Below, piece after piece: positions 33,804 through 43,587 of a DNA stretch of 64,000 nt (its first letter is position 1; every line of letters starts with the position of its first letter). The stretch comes from Gammaproteobacteria bacterium. GTDB taxonomy: Bacteria; Pseudomonadota; Gammaproteobacteria; Steroidobacterales; Steroidobacteraceae. The notes below the pieces were generated by a model. That model worked only from the letters and a program-made list of their open reading frames with translations. It was not told the origin of the DNA and made no database searches. A program made the position numbers and the translations under genes. Location of the stretch: positions 63,689 through 127,688 of the forward strand of contig PKWJ01000018.1 in NCBI GenBank assembly GCA_003132025.1. Direction: 5' to 3'.

Positions 33804-36800
33804 ATGAGCGCCTACGCCGAGCTGCATGCCCTGAGTAACTTCAGCTTCCTGCGCGGCGCCTCGCATCCGGCCGAGCTCATCACGCAGGCGCACGCGCTCG
33901 GCTATCGCGCGCTGGCACTGACCGACGAATGCTCGCTCGCCGGCGTGGTGCGCGCCCACGAGGCGCTGCGCGATCTGCGCGGCGCCGCCTTCAGACTCAT
34001 CATCGGCACCGAGTTTCGCGCCTCCTGTGGCCTGAAACTGGTGCTGCTGGCGCCGTCGCAGCGTGCCTATGGGCAGATTTGCCAGCTCATCACGCTCGGC
34101 CGACGGCGCTCGAAGAAAGGCGAGTATCGCCTGGCGCGATCGGATTTCGAATCCGGACTGGAAGACTGCCTGGCGCTGTGGATTGCGCCGCGCGAGCCGG
34201 AACCGAAGCAGGCCGCGTGGCTGCGCGAATTCTTTCCGGCGCGCGGCTGGCTGGCGGTGGAGCTGCATCGCGCCGCCGATGATGCCGGGCGGCTCGCCGC
34301 CGCGCTGGCGCTGGCGCGCACCAGCGGCCTGCCCGCGATCGCCAGCGGCGACGTGCACATGCATGCACGCGGCCGGCGCGCATTGCAGGACGTGCTGACC
34401 GCGGTACGCCATGGCTGCACCATCGATCAGACCGGCTGGCGGCTGTACCCGAACGCCGAGCGGCGTCTGCGCTCGCTGCCGGAACTGCAGCAACTGTATC
34501 CGCCGGCGCTGCTCGATGAGAGCGTCGCCGTCGCCGAGCGCTGCAGCTTCTCACTGTCGCAGCTGCGCTATGAGTATCCGCCCGAACTGGTGCCGGAGGG
34601 ACTTACGGCCGGCGAGCATCTGCGCGCCCTGACCGAGGCCGGTATCACGCGCCGCTGGCCGCGCGGCATTCCGGCTGCGATCCGTGAAACCATCGAGCGC
34701 GAGCTGGCGCTGATCGTGGAACTGCGCTACGAGCATTTTTTCCTGACCGTACACGATGTGGTCGAATACGCGCGGCGGGAAAACATCCTGTGCCAGGGGC
34801 GCGGCTCGGCCGCCAATTCCGCGGTCTGCTATGCGCTCGGCATCACCGAGATCGATCCGGCACGCATGCAGCTGCTGTTCGAGCGCTTCATCAGCCGCGA
34901 GCGCAACGAGCCGCCGGACATCGACGTCGACTTCGAGCACGAACGACGCGAAGAGGTGGTGCAGTACATCTACCGCAAGTACGGCCGCGAGCGCGCCGCA
35001 CTGGCGGCGACCGTGATCTGCTATCGCACTCGCAGCGCGGTGCGCGATGTCGGCCGCGCGCTCGGCGTCGCCGACGCCGATATCGACCGCTTGACGCGGC
35101 TGCACGTGTGGTGGGATGAGCCGGGCGAGATACAGCGTAAATTTGCCGCCGATGAGCTCGGCATCGAGCCCGCGCGCCTGTACCGGCTGATGCGGCTGGT
35201 GCGCGAACTGATCGGCTTCCCGCGCCACCTGTCGCAGCACGTAGGCGGCTTCGTGATTTCCGGCGAGCCGCTCAGCGCCCTGGTGCCGGTGGAGAACGCC
35301 GCCATGCCGGACCGCACCGTCATCCAGTGGGACAAGGACGATCTGGAGTCGCTCGGCCTGCTCAAGGTCGACGTGCTCGCACTCGGCATGCTGACGGCGA
35401 TGCACCGCTGCTTCGAGCTGATCGAGCGCTACCGCGGCGTGCGGCTGCGCATGCAGGACATTCCGTCGAAGGATAGCGCCACCTTCGACATGATCTGCCG
35501 CGCCGAGACCATAGGCGTGTTCCAGATCGAATCGCGCGCGCAGATGAGCATGCTGCCGCGCCTGCAGCCGCGCAATTTCTATGACCTGGTGATCGAAGTG
35601 GCGATCGTGCGGCCCGGCCCGATCCAGGGCGACATGGTGCATCCGTACCTGCAGCGCCGTGAAGATCCGCACAGCGTCAGCTACCCGAGCGAGGCGCTCA
35701 GAAGCGTGCTGCAGCGAACCCTCGGCGTGCCGATCTTCCAGGAGCAGGTAATGCAGATCGCGGTGGTGGCCGCGGATTTCACCCCCGGAGATGCCGACGG
35801 GCTGCGCCGTGCGATGGCCGCCTGGAAGCGGCGCGGCGGACTCGAACCCTACCGCGAGCGGCTGTTGTCCGGCATGGCCAGGAACGGTTACAGCAGTGAA
35901 TTCGCCGAGCAGATCTACAAGCAGATCCTGGGCTTCGGCGAATACGGTTTTCCCGAGTCCCATGCCGCCTCGTTCGCGCTGCTGACCTACATCTCCTCCT
36001 GGCTCAAATGCCACGAACCGGCCGCCTTCGCCGCAGCGCTGATCAACAGCCAGCCGATGGGATTTTATTCCCCGGCGCAGATCACGCAGGATGTGCGCCG
36101 CAACGGCGTGGCGGTGCGGCCGGTCGATGTCGGCATCAGCGACTGGGACTGCACGCTCGAACCCGGCAGCGCTGCAGCGGGGGACGCTGCACCGGGACAG
36201 CAGCCGGCGCTGCGGCTGGGGCTACGGTTGGTGCGCGGCCTGCCGCGCACCGATGCCGAGCGCATCGTGGCCGAGCGCGCACGGCAACGCTTCGCCAGCA
36301 TCGATGAACTCGCCGCGCGCGCCCAGCTGTCGCGGCGCTCGATCCAGGCGCTGGCGGCCGCCGGCGCGCTTGGGCCCTTAAGCTCGCACCGCCACGACGC
36401 CAGCTGGCAGGCGCTGGGCGTTGAACGGCTGCCTGGCCTCATCGCCGGCTTGTCGGCCAGTGAGCCGAAGGCTGCGCTGCCGGCACCGACCGAGAGCCAG
36501 AATATCCTCGCCGATTACCGGCACCTGGGCCTGACCACCGGCCGTCATCCGCTGGCGCTGCTGCGCCCGGCGCTGATCCGCAGGGGCTTTCGCAGCAGCA
36601 GCGATCTGCAGCGACTCGCCGACGGCAGCAGCGTGCGGGTCGGAGGCCTGGTGACGCACATGCAGCAGCCGGCCACCGCCTCGGGCGTGGTGTTCGCATC
36701 GCTGGAGGATGAGACCGGCATCGTCAATATCATCCTGTGGCCGAAGGTATTCATGGCGCAGCGCCGCTGCGCGCTCGAATCGAGCCTGCTGGTGGTCGAA

Positions 36801-36908
36801 GGCACGCTGCAGAGGCGCGATCGCGTCGCGCACGTGATCGCGCAGCGACTGCACAATCGCTCGGCGTGGCTGGGTGGAATACGCCGAGACTCACGGGATT
36901 TTCATTAG
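33804..36908 (+). CDS. dnaE2: Error-prone DNA polymerase III alpha subunit DnaE2 (ImuC)
   Basis: DnaE2 is the damage-inducible C-family polymerase that carries out mutagenic bypass with ImuA and ImuB. The 1034-residue product starts MSAYAELHALSNFSFLRGAS, the PHP domain; the polymerase core has the catalytic Asp pair in PPDIDVDFEHERR (Asp374, Asp376), and QLEIRE-type palm elements; the OB fold (VRVGGLVTHMQQP) and the terminal SRDFH that marks DnaE2 are present. The frame open upstream belongs to imuB in another phase. Length is normal. Confidence 0.96.
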   Translation: MSAYAELHALSNFSFLRGASHPAELITQAHALGYRALALTDECSLAGVVRAHEALRDLRGAAFRLIIGTEFRASCGLKLVLLAPSQRAYGQICQLITLGRRRSKKGEYRLARSDFESGLEDCLALWIAPREPEPKQAAWLREFFPARGWLAVELHRAADDAGRLAAALALARTSGLPAIASGDVHMHARGRRALQDVLTAVRHGCTIDQTGWRLYPNAERRLRSLPELQQLYPPALLDESVAVAERCSFSLSQLRYEYPPELVPEGLTAGEHLRALTEAGITRRWPRGIPAAIRETIERELALIVELRYEHFFLTVHDVVEYARRENILCQGRGSAANSAVCYALGITEIDPARMQLLFERFISRERNEPPDIDVDFEHERREEVVQYIYRKYGRERAALAATVICYRTRSAVRDVGRALGVADADIDRLTRLHVWWDEPGEIQRKFAADELGIEPARLYRLMRLVRELIGFPRHLSQHVGGFVISGEPLSALVPVENAAMPDRTVIQWDKDDLESLGLLKVDVLALGMLTAMHRCFELIERYRGVRLRMQDIPSKDSATFDMICRAETIGVFQIESRAQMSMLPRLQPRNFYDLVIEVAIVRPGPIQGDMVHPYLQRREDPHSVSYPSEALRSVLQRTLGVPIFQEQVMQIAVVAADFTPGDADGLRRAMAAWKRRGGLEPYRERLLSGMARNGYSSEFAEQIYKQILGFGEYGFPESHAASFALLTYISSWLKCHEPAAFAAALINSQPMGFYSPAQITQDVRRNGVAVRPVDVGISDWDCTLEPGSAAAGDAAPGQQPALRLGLRLVRGLPRTDAERIVAERARQRFASIDELAARAQLSRRSIQALAAAGALGPLSSHRHDASWQALGVERLPGLIAGLSASEPKAALPAPTESQNILADYRHLGLTTGRHPLALLRPALIRRGFRSSSDLQRLADGSSVRVGGLVTHMQQPATASGVVFASLEDETGIVNIILWPKVFMAQRRCALESSLLVVEGTLQRRDRVAHVIAQRLHNRSAWLGGIRRDSRDFH

Positions 36909-36961
36909 ACCCGAATGACCTGCGATACACTTTCAGGACGGTACCCCGACTCTGCTGGAAA

Positions 36962-39211
36962 ATGAATAACAACTCATTGCATTCAGTGCTCGCCGCCTGT
37001 TGCCTGGCCGCCTGCCGGATCGCATCGGCCCAGCAGGCAACCGACCACCCGCTCTACCTGGCAGGTCCGCAGATTCCGGTCGAGCAGCGCGTGGACAGCC
37101 TCATCGACAGCATGACGCTGGAGGAGAAGGCCTCGCAGCTGGGCAATGTCGCGCCCGCCATCCCGCGGCTGCAGGTGCCGCGCTACAACTGGTGGAATGA
37201 AGGCTTGCACGGCGTCGCGCGCGCCGGCGTCGCCACGGTATTTCCCCAGGCGATCGGCATGGCAGCGACCTTCGACGCGCCGCTGCTGCACCAGGTGGGC
37301 GATGTCATCAGCACCGAGTTTCGCGCCAAGTACTACCAGGCGCTTGAACCGGACGGCTCCGCCCAGTATTACGGCCTGACCGTATGGTCCCCCAACATCA
37401 ACATCTTTCGCGACCCGCGCTGGGGCCGGGGCCAGGAAACCTACGGCGAGGATCCATACCTGACAGCGCGTCTTGGCGTGGCCTTCGTCACCGGCCTGCA
37501 GGGCGATGACCCGCGATACCTCAAAACCGTGGCGACGCCAAAGCATTTTGCCGTGCACAGCGGCCCTGAATCGACCCGTCACACGGTGGACGTGCATGCT
37601 TCCCGGCACGATATGGAAGACACCTACCTGCCCGCGTTTCGCGCCACCGTCATGGAAGCCAAAGCACAGTCCGTCATGTGCGCCTACAACTCCCTGAACG
37701 GCCAGCCGGCGTGCGCCAACACCGATCTGCTGCAACAGCACTTGCGTGATGATTGGGGCTTCCAGGGCTACGTGGTGTCGGACTGCGGCGCGGTAGCCGA
37801 TGTGTTCAACGCCCACCACTACGCGGCCGCGCCGGAGCAAGGTGTGACGGCGGTATTCGAGGCCGGCACGGATCTGATCTGCGGCGACTACCGCAGACAT
37901 ATGACCACCGAGCCGGACGCGATAGTCAGCGCGGTGCGCAGCGGCATGCTGCCGCAAGCCGTCATCGATCGCGCGCTGCGCCGGCTGTTCAGCGCCCGCT
38001 TCCGGCTCGGCCTGTTCGATCCGGCCGCATCGGTGCCCTATTCCAGCCTGTCGGCCGCGGACAACGACACCGAAGCGCATCGCCAGCTGGCGCTGCGCAT
38101 GGCGCGCGAATCGATAGTGCTGCTGAAGAACCGCGACCACCTGCTGCCGCTGACAGCGGCCCCGAAGTCGATCGCGGTCATCGGTCCGAATGCCGATAGC
38201 CTGGATGCGCTGCTGGGCAACTACCATGGCACCCCGTCACGGCCGGTCACCGTGCTGGCAGGAATCCGGCAGCGCTTTCCAGGCGCGAGCGTGAGCTACG
38301 TCGAAGGCACAGGCCTGATCGGTCCCGCAGCAACGCCCGGCCAGGACGATCGCAAGGCACTCGACGCGGCGCGCGCGGCAGATCTCGTGGTCGTGGTCCT
38401 GGGCCTGTCCGCCAACGTCGAAGGTGAAGAGATGAAGGTCGAAGCCGCCGGGTTCGCCGGCGGCGATCGCAGCTCCATCGACCTGCCGGCGCCGCAGCAA
38501 CAGTTGCTGCAGCGGATCCACGCGCTGGGAAAGCCCACGGTGCTGGTGCTGATGAACGGCAGTGCGCTGGCGATCAATTGGGCCGACGCTCATGTGGCTG
38601 CGATCCTGGACGCCTGGTATCCCGGAGAGGAAGGCGGCACGGCGCTGGCCGAGGCGATCGCGGGCGATTTTTCCCCCGCCGGCCGTTTGCCGGTGACCTT
38701 TTACCGCTCGGTCGCGCAACTGCCGGCATTCGACGATTACTCGATGCGCGGCCGCACTTACCGCTATTTCGACGGCGAAGCGCTCTATCCGTTCGGCTAT
38801 GGGCTGAGCTACACGACGTTCAGCTACCGCAACGCGCACGCCGATCGCAGTGAAATCTCCGCATCGCAATCGGTGACGATCTCGGCGCAGGTGACCAATG
38901 CCGGCGCGCTCGCCGGCGACGAGGTGGTACAGCTGTATCTGAGTCGTCCGGGCGTTGCCGGAGCGCCGCTGCGCGCGCTGCGCGGCTTCAGCCGTATCCA
39001 CCTGGAACGCGGACAGACGCAGACGGTGCAGTTCGTGCTTCGTGACCGCGACCTGGATGTGGTCGATGCCGAAGGCGCGCATCGTATCGTTGCCGGCAAG
39101 GTCGAGGTTTGGATCGGCGGCGGTCAGCCGGCGGCGCGCGCGGGTCTAGCAGCAACCGCCGGTGCGCGGACCCGATTCACTATCACCAGCTCGGCGACGC
39201 TGCCGGACTGA
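36962..39211 (+). CDS. Glycoside hydrolase family 3 beta-xylosidase/beta-glucosidase
   Basis: The 749-residue protein is an exported GH3 enzyme that removes terminal beta-linked sugars from oligosaccharides. It has a signal peptide (MNNNSLHSVLAACCLAAC, cut near SAQQ), the N-terminal barrel with NIFRDPRWGRGQETYGEDP, KHFAVHSGPE and the nucleophile Asp274 in VVSDCGAV, the alpha/beta sandwich domain, and a C-terminal fibronectin III-like domain (VTNAGALAGDEVVQLYL). The SDCGA form of the nucleophile site is usual in the plant-like beta-xylosidase/arabinosidase branch. It stands alone, without transporter or regulator, 53 bases after dnaE2. Confidence 0.92.
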   Translation: MNNNSLHSVLAACCLAACRIASAQQATDHPLYLAGPQIPVEQRVDSLIDSMTLEEKASQLGNVAPAIPRLQVPRYNWWNEGLHGVARAGVATVFPQAIGMAATFDAPLLHQVGDVISTEFRAKYYQALEPDGSAQYYGLTVWSPNINIFRDPRWGRGQETYGEDPYLTARLGVAFVTGLQGDDPRYLKTVATPKHFAVHSGPESTRHTVDVHASRHDMEDTYLPAFRATVMEAKAQSVMCAYNSLNGQPACANTDLLQQHLRDDWGFQGYVVSDCGAVADVFNAHHYAAAPEQGVTAVFEAGTDLICGDYRRHMTTEPDAIVSAVRSGMLPQAVIDRALRRLFSARFRLGLFDPAASVPYSSLSAADNDTEAHRQLALRMARESIVLLKNRDHLLPLTAAPKSIAVIGPNADSLDALLGNYHGTPSRPVTVLAGIRQRFPGASVSYVEGTGLIGPAATPGQDDRKALDAARAADLVVVVLGLSANVEGEEMKVEAAGFAGGDRSSIDLPAPQQQLLQRIHALGKPTVLVLMNGSALAINWADAHVAAILDAWYPGEEGGTALAEAIAGDFSPAGRLPVTFYRSVAQLPAFDDYSMRGRTYRYFDGEALYPFGYGLSYTTFSYRNAHADRSEISASQSVTISAQVTNAGALAGDEVVQLYLSRPGVAGAPLRALRGFSRIHLERGQTQTVQFVLRDRDLDVVDAEGAHRIVAGKVEVWIGGGQPAARAGLAATAGARTRFTITSSATLPD

Positions 39212-39221
39212 TCGGCGCCCC

Positions 39222-39989
39222 CTATCCTCTCCTTGGCTGGGTTCGCCCCTTTTTCTTCTGCAGGACCGAGCTCGAGCGCGTCGCGCGAAACGCCTCATAG
39301 CGCTGCCTCACCACCGCGTAACATTCGCATGACGCCTCCTCCAGACCGACGCGGTCAAGAACCCGCATCATTCCCCGTCGATAGGTGATCAGTCCCGCCG
39401 TTTGTATTGATTGAGCGGCAAGCGTCACCGATTTTCGGTTGGCACCCAGAATATGGGCCAGAAATTCATGCGTGTACTCCAGCGAGTCGCCTTCGACCCG
39501 GTCATGCATCATCAACAGCCAGCGGCAGATTCTCTGCCGCGTCGTATGCAAGGCATTGCAAGCGGCAGTTTGCTGGAGCTGCGACAACAGCGCCTCTGAA
39601 TAATTCACGAACAGCGCACGCACCTGTTCGCTTTTCCTGAATTCGCCATGTAGCGCCTCTATCGGGCATCGGACCATGCGTCCTTCCATTTGTACGATGC
39701 ATCGACTAAACGACACCCTGCTGTACATGGCCTCGAACAGTCCAAACGCCCCTTCGTACCCGATGTTTGCCGTCTCGATTTCGGCGCCGTTCATCAACAC
39801 AGTCAGTAGCGACAGGACGCTGCCCTGCGGGAAGTAGGCGTGTTCGAGCACTGCGCCCGCCTCGCACACGACGGCACCGAGCTTAAGCGTGACGGGCTGG
39901 AGATGCGGCTCAATCCGCTTGCGCGAGCCAGGCTCCAAGGCACTGAGCAACTGGTTGCCCGGCGGATCGTCCTTTTGGGATTTCGGCAT
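39222..39989 (-). CDS. Crp/Fnr-family transcription regulator
   Basis: The 255-residue product has an N-terminal cyclic-nucleotide-binding-like beta barrel (PQGSVLSLLTVLMNG) and a C-terminal winged helix (HEFLAHILGANRKSVTLAAQSIQTAGLI). No Fnr-type four-Cys cluster is seen and the residues that hold cAMP in Crp are not evident, so the signal is unknown. The C-terminus is basic (QKKKGRTQPRRG). Base use around this gene and the next appears less GC-rich than that of the neighbours. It is convergent with the GH3 gene and divergent from the sensor kinase across 208 bases. Confidence 0.88.
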   Translation of the reverse strand: MPKSQKDDPPGNQLLSALEPGSRKRIEPHLQPVTLKLGAVVCEAGAVLEHAYFPQGSVLSLLTVLMNGAEIETANIGYEGAFGLFEAMYSRVSFSRCIVQMEGRMVRCPIEALHGEFRKSEQVRALFVNYSEALLSQLQQTAACNALHTTRQRICRWLLMMHDRVEGDSLEYTHEFLAHILGANRKSVTLAAQSIQTAGLITYRRGMMRVLDRVGLEEASCECYAVVRQRYEAFRATRSSSVLQKKKGRTQPRRG

Positions 39990-40197
39990 TCGAGTCGCTC
40001 CAGCGTTGCGCGCGCGCGCTCAAGATATCCGAACCGCCGACGATGCGCTGCTTAGGCCGCTCTGTGGCGTACACCACCGACGCTTCGAGCGTTCTGTGCA
40101 AGCATAAGCGACTACAACAAGTTTCCTTACGGCTCCGCGCCGGCGTGACGCGGACCCCGACAGGACCGTTCACGTTGCCAGCCCGGAAACCGAGAAC

Positions 40198-41331
40198 ATG
40201 AGATTGGCCGATTTTATTCTGCGTGACATGGAACCCATCCTCGCCGAATGGGAGACGTTCGCGGCATCTCATCTGCCTGCAGCGGCGACCATGGACTCGC
40301 TGGCGCTTCGGGATCATGCGCCCGAGATCCTTCGCGCAATTGTACTCGATCTGAATTCTTCCCAGAGCTCGTACGAGCAGGACCAGAAGGCAAAAGGGCG
40401 CGCTCCGGTATTACCTGATTCTTCCCACACTGCAGCCCAGACTCACGCCTTGCTCAGGGCGCAAGTGGGCTTCAGTGTGGTCCAGCTCGCATCGGAATAC
40501 CGCGCATTGCGGGCCAGCGTCCTGAGGCTCTGGACCGCAGCGTCACGGGACTCGGATGTCGACTTTGTCGTCCTAATGGAGGACACGCGACGTTTCAACG
40601 AGGCGATTGATCAAGCCCTCGTGGAATCGGTAGCCTTTTTCACCGAAGCGGTTGAACGAACCCGAAATCTGCTGTTGGCGATCGTTGGGCACGATCTGCG
40701 TAATCCACTCGATACGATACTGATGACCGCGCATTACCTGTCGAGGCTGCGTATTGAGGGTGTCGGACCGGAGGTCATATCGCGCTTGTCTCGAAGTGGC
40801 GCCCGAATCAAGCACTTGCTGGATGACCTGTTGGACTACAACCGCGCGACGCTCGGTAAGGGAATACCCATTGCCGTTGCCGACATTGATCTGGCGGAGG
40901 TATGTGCGGTTGAAATCGATGGTCTCCAAACCGCGCATCCGGACAGAGTGATCAGCTTCAACGCCAACGGCATTCTGCGCGGACTCTGGGATGCCGCCCG
41001 CATCCAACAGGTATTGTCGAATCTATTGAAGAATGCGCTCGATTACGGCGCTCATGATAGCGCCATCGAAGTGCGGGCGATCGGATTGGATCAGCAAGTG
41101 CTGCTGTCGGTGAGCAATCAGGGTCCGCAGATCCCGCCGGCAACCCTGACCAATATCTTCGAGCCACTGCGACGGGGCAACTCCGGCCATGATCGACCTG
41201 AGACCGATACAAACCTGGGACTCGGTTTATTCATTGCCCAGCAGATTGCCCGTGCCCACGGCGGCGCCATCGATGTGACCTCCGATGAGCGAGAGACCGT
41301 CTTCACGGTGCATCTACCGCGAAGAACCTAG
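40198..41331 (+). CDS. Sensor histidine kinase with RsbRD-like N-terminal domain
   Basis: The 377-residue protein has an all-helical N-terminal sensor resembling the RsbRD/globin-like domain (about 1-150), a HisKA domain with the acceptor His165 in IVGHDLRNPLDT, and an HATPase domain with LSNLLKNALDYG and LGLGLFIAQQIARAHGG. It has no membrane segment. No response regulator is adjacent; the divergent Crp/Fnr gene is the nearest regulator. Its end overlaps the convergent MFS gene by 18 bases. The 208-base gap upstream (39990-40197) holds no gene I can see. Confidence 0.88.
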   Translation: MRLADFILRDMEPILAEWETFAASHLPAAATMDSLALRDHAPEILRAIVLDLNSSQSSYEQDQKAKGRAPVLPDSSHTAAQTHALLRAQVGFSVVQLASEYRALRASVLRLWTAASRDSDVDFVVLMEDTRRFNEAIDQALVESVAFFTEAVERTRNLLLAIVGHDLRNPLDTILMTAHYLSRLRIEGVGPEVISRLSRSGARIKHLLDDLLDYNRATLGKGIPIAVADIDLAEVCAVEIDGLQTAHPDRVISFNANGILRGLWDAARIQQVLSNLLKNALDYGAHDSAIEVRAIGLDQQVLLSVSNQGPQIPPATLTNIFEPLRRGNSGHDRPETDTNLGLGLFIAQQIARAHGGAIDVTSDERETVFTVHLPRRT

Positions 41332-42588
41332 ACTGGGACGATGCACCGCGACCGCCGGGGCGCCCGCATGATGCGGCCGAAACAGGCGCCACTGCTCCGC
41401 CAGCAACACGAACAGCAGGCTCGATAGCCCGCAGACGAAGGCGCCGGTGGCCAGCGGCAGAGTCGCGCCGTTGAATCGCCGTCCGATCAGCGCTCCCACC
41501 ACCGCGCCGCCAAAGGTGCTGATGAAACCCTGCAACGAGGCGCCGATGCCGGCCACCGAACCCACCGGCTCCATCGCCATGGCGCCGAAGTTCGATGCCG
41601 TCAGGCCAATGCAGGCCAGGGTCGCCGATTGCAGCAGCACGAAGGTCCACAGGCGCTCGAGGCCGAGCCCCGCAATCACCACATGCAGGCCGGTGATTGT
41701 GATGAACGCCAGCAGACCCAGGTGCGAAATGATGCGCATGCCGACGCGCTCGACGATGCGCGAATTCAGAAATGCGGTGACGCCCATCGACGCCGCGCAA
41801 AGCGCGAACATGACCGGCATCAGGCCGGGACGGTGGAATGCGTATTCGAAGATCTGCTGCACCATGCCCACGTACGCCAGGATGGAACCGAACAGGACCG
41901 TCACTGCCAGCGTGTAGCACAGCGAGGTGCGATTGCCGAGCACCAGCGCCGCCGCGTGCACGATGTGATCCCGGGTCAGCGTCAGCCGGTATTCCGGGTG
42001 CAGCGTCTCCGGCAGCCGCAGCAGCACCCACAGAAACACCGCGGCGGCAAAGGCACCGAAGATCAGGAAGATGGAGCGCCACGGGGCCAGCCACAGGATC
42101 ATCTGACCGAGACTGGGAGCGAGCACTGGCACCATCAGGAACACGATGAATGTCAGGGACATGACGCGCGCCATGTGGCGGCCGGAGTAAAGATCACGGA
42201 TCACGGAGCGCGACACCACCATGCTGGCGGCGGCCAGGCCGTGCGCGCAGCGCCAGGCCAGCAGCGTGGCGAAACTGGTCGACAGGCCGGTGAGCACCGC
42301 TGCAACGGCATACACCGCCAGCCCGATGAGCAGCACCGGTCGCCTGCCATAGCGGTCGGAGAACTGGCCCCAGAACAGCTGGCCGCAGCCCACGCCCACA
42401 AGGTAAGCGGTCACGATCCACTGGCTGCGGTTCTCATTGAGTAGGTGCAGCGCTGCACCGATGGTGGGCAGCGCCGGCAACATGGTGTCCACGGCAATGG
42501 CCTGGGTCGCCATCAGGGCGGCCGCCAGGGCGACGAATTCACGGAATCCGATCGGCTTCGATTCGGAAGCGGAGAACTCAGATTGCAT
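41314..42588 (-). CDS. MFS drug-resistance transporter, Bcr/CflA type
   Basis: The 424-residue protein has 12 predicted membrane helices and belongs to the major facilitator superfamily. The N-terminal half has DTMLPALPTIG and the loop 2-3 motif GQFSDRYGRRPVLL, as in drug:proton antiporters of the Bcr/CflA group. The ATG at 42588 is preferred over a TTG two codons earlier. Substrates are unknown; bicyclomycin, sulfonamide or amino-acid export are known for relatives. It overlaps the convergent kinase gene at its 3' end. Confidence 0.9.
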   Translation of the reverse strand: MQSEFSASESKPIGFREFVALAAALMATQAIAVDTMLPALPTIGAALHLLNENRSQWIVTAYLVGVGCGQLFWGQFSDRYGRRPVLLIGLAVYAVAAVLTGLSTSFATLLAWRCAHGLAAASMVVSRSVIRDLYSGRHMARVMSLTFIVFLMVPVLAPSLGQMILWLAPWRSIFLIFGAFAAAVFLWVLLRLPETLHPEYRLTLTRDHIVHAAALVLGNRTSLCYTLAVTVLFGSILAYVGMVQQIFEYAFHRPGLMPVMFALCAASMGVTAFLNSRIVERVGMRIISHLGLLAFITITGLHVVIAGLGLERLWTFVLLQSATLACIGLTASNFGAMAMEPVGSVAGIGASLQGFISTFGGAVVGALIGRRFNGATLPLATGAFVCGLSSLLFVLLAEQWRLFRPHHAGAPAVAVHRPSLGSSR

Positions 42589-42657
42589 TGCCAAGTCCCG
42601 CCGATCTACAGCCTGGAAGGCTGCATCCTACCCGAAAGGCTTATCCGAGCTTAGCGG

Positions 42658-43563
42658 CTAATGCCCCAGGGCGGCGCGCAGCGCCGCCAGCTCCTCGGCC
42701 GACTCGCTGACCATCGCCTGGCAGATATCGGCATCGAGCCCCAGATGCGCGGCTGCCCTGCGGTTGGTCAGCCGGGTGCGGATCAGTTCCGGGGAATCCT
42801 TGCACATCGACAGCATGTCGGCGATTTCAAGCACGTCGGCCAGAGCGGCGCTGGAGCCGCGCAGTTCGCGCTCGCTGTCTTCGTAGCTGCTGACAGCGAT
42901 GACGATGTCGTCGGCGAGGAACCAGCTCTCGAGCAGCGCTTTGGCGATGTTGCCATGCCAGTCGCGCACGATGCGCTGGTACATGGCCTGGTCGCCGAAC
43001 AGCGCCGGATGGCGCATCGAGTGAGTGAGGATATACAGCTTGCCGACGCCGTGCACCAGGCCGGTGAGCATCGCCATGTCGGGACTGATTCTGTTCGACC
43101 GACGTGCCACCACGAAACACAGCGATGCTACCAGCACACTATGCTGCCACAGCACGTTGAGGTGACGCTCAATGCCGGCAAACGCCTTGGCGCGGCGCAG
43201 CTGCGCCACCGCGAAGCCGACCGCGGCCGAGCGCAGCGCGTCGAAGCCCAGGCGGGTGACCGCGGCACGCAGCTCCGTGACCGGCTTGCCGCCCGGATTG
43301 AGCGCCGCGGAGTTCGCCATCGACAGCACCCGCGTCGCCAGCACCGGCTCCGCGCCCAGCACCCGTACCACCCGCTCCGAGCTGGCGCCGTCTTCCGACA
43401 GCACCTTCTGCACCCGCAGCGCGACTTCCGGAAAGCTCGGCAGCTCGATCGTACTTGAGGACAGTTCGGAAGCGAGCTCGCGCACGAATTCGAACGCATC
43501 CATGCTTGCATCGCGCTGCATGGACGGGGTCGACTGTGTATCAGTGTTCTGCGCGGCCGTCAT
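42658..43563 (-). CDS. HDOD-domain protein downstream of the chemoreceptor
   Basis: The 301-residue product is mainly an HDOD domain (about 25-230): LPSFPEVALRVQKVL, AEPVLATRVLSMANSAAL and GLVHGVGKLYILTH, where the metal-binding HD pair of true HD phosphohydrolases is replaced. It has no receiver domain. It lies 24 bases after the mcp gene, so it is probably the last cistron of the sigma-28-controlled mcp unit. A role in motility signalling is inferred from that position. Confidence 0.88.
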   Translation of the reverse strand: MTAAQNTDTQSTPSMQRDASMDAFEFVRELASELSSSTIELPSFPEVALRVQKVLSEDGASSERVVRVLGAEPVLATRVLSMANSAALNPGGKPVTELRAAVTRLGFDALRSAAVGFAVAQLRRAKAFAGIERHLNVLWQHSVLVASLCFVVARRSNRISPDMAMLTGLVHGVGKLYILTHSMRHPALFGDQAMYQRIVRDWHGNIAKALLESWFLADDIVIAVSSYEDSERELRGSSAALADVLEIADMLSMCKDSPELIRTRLTNRRAAAHLGLDADICQAMVSESAEELAALRAALGH

Positions 43564-43587
43564 TGTTTGATCTCATGGGCAGCAATC

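Noticed and set aside
34551..36014. 487-codon open frame on the minus strand
   Set aside because: Antisense to dnaE2; His/Gln/Arg-rich shadow.
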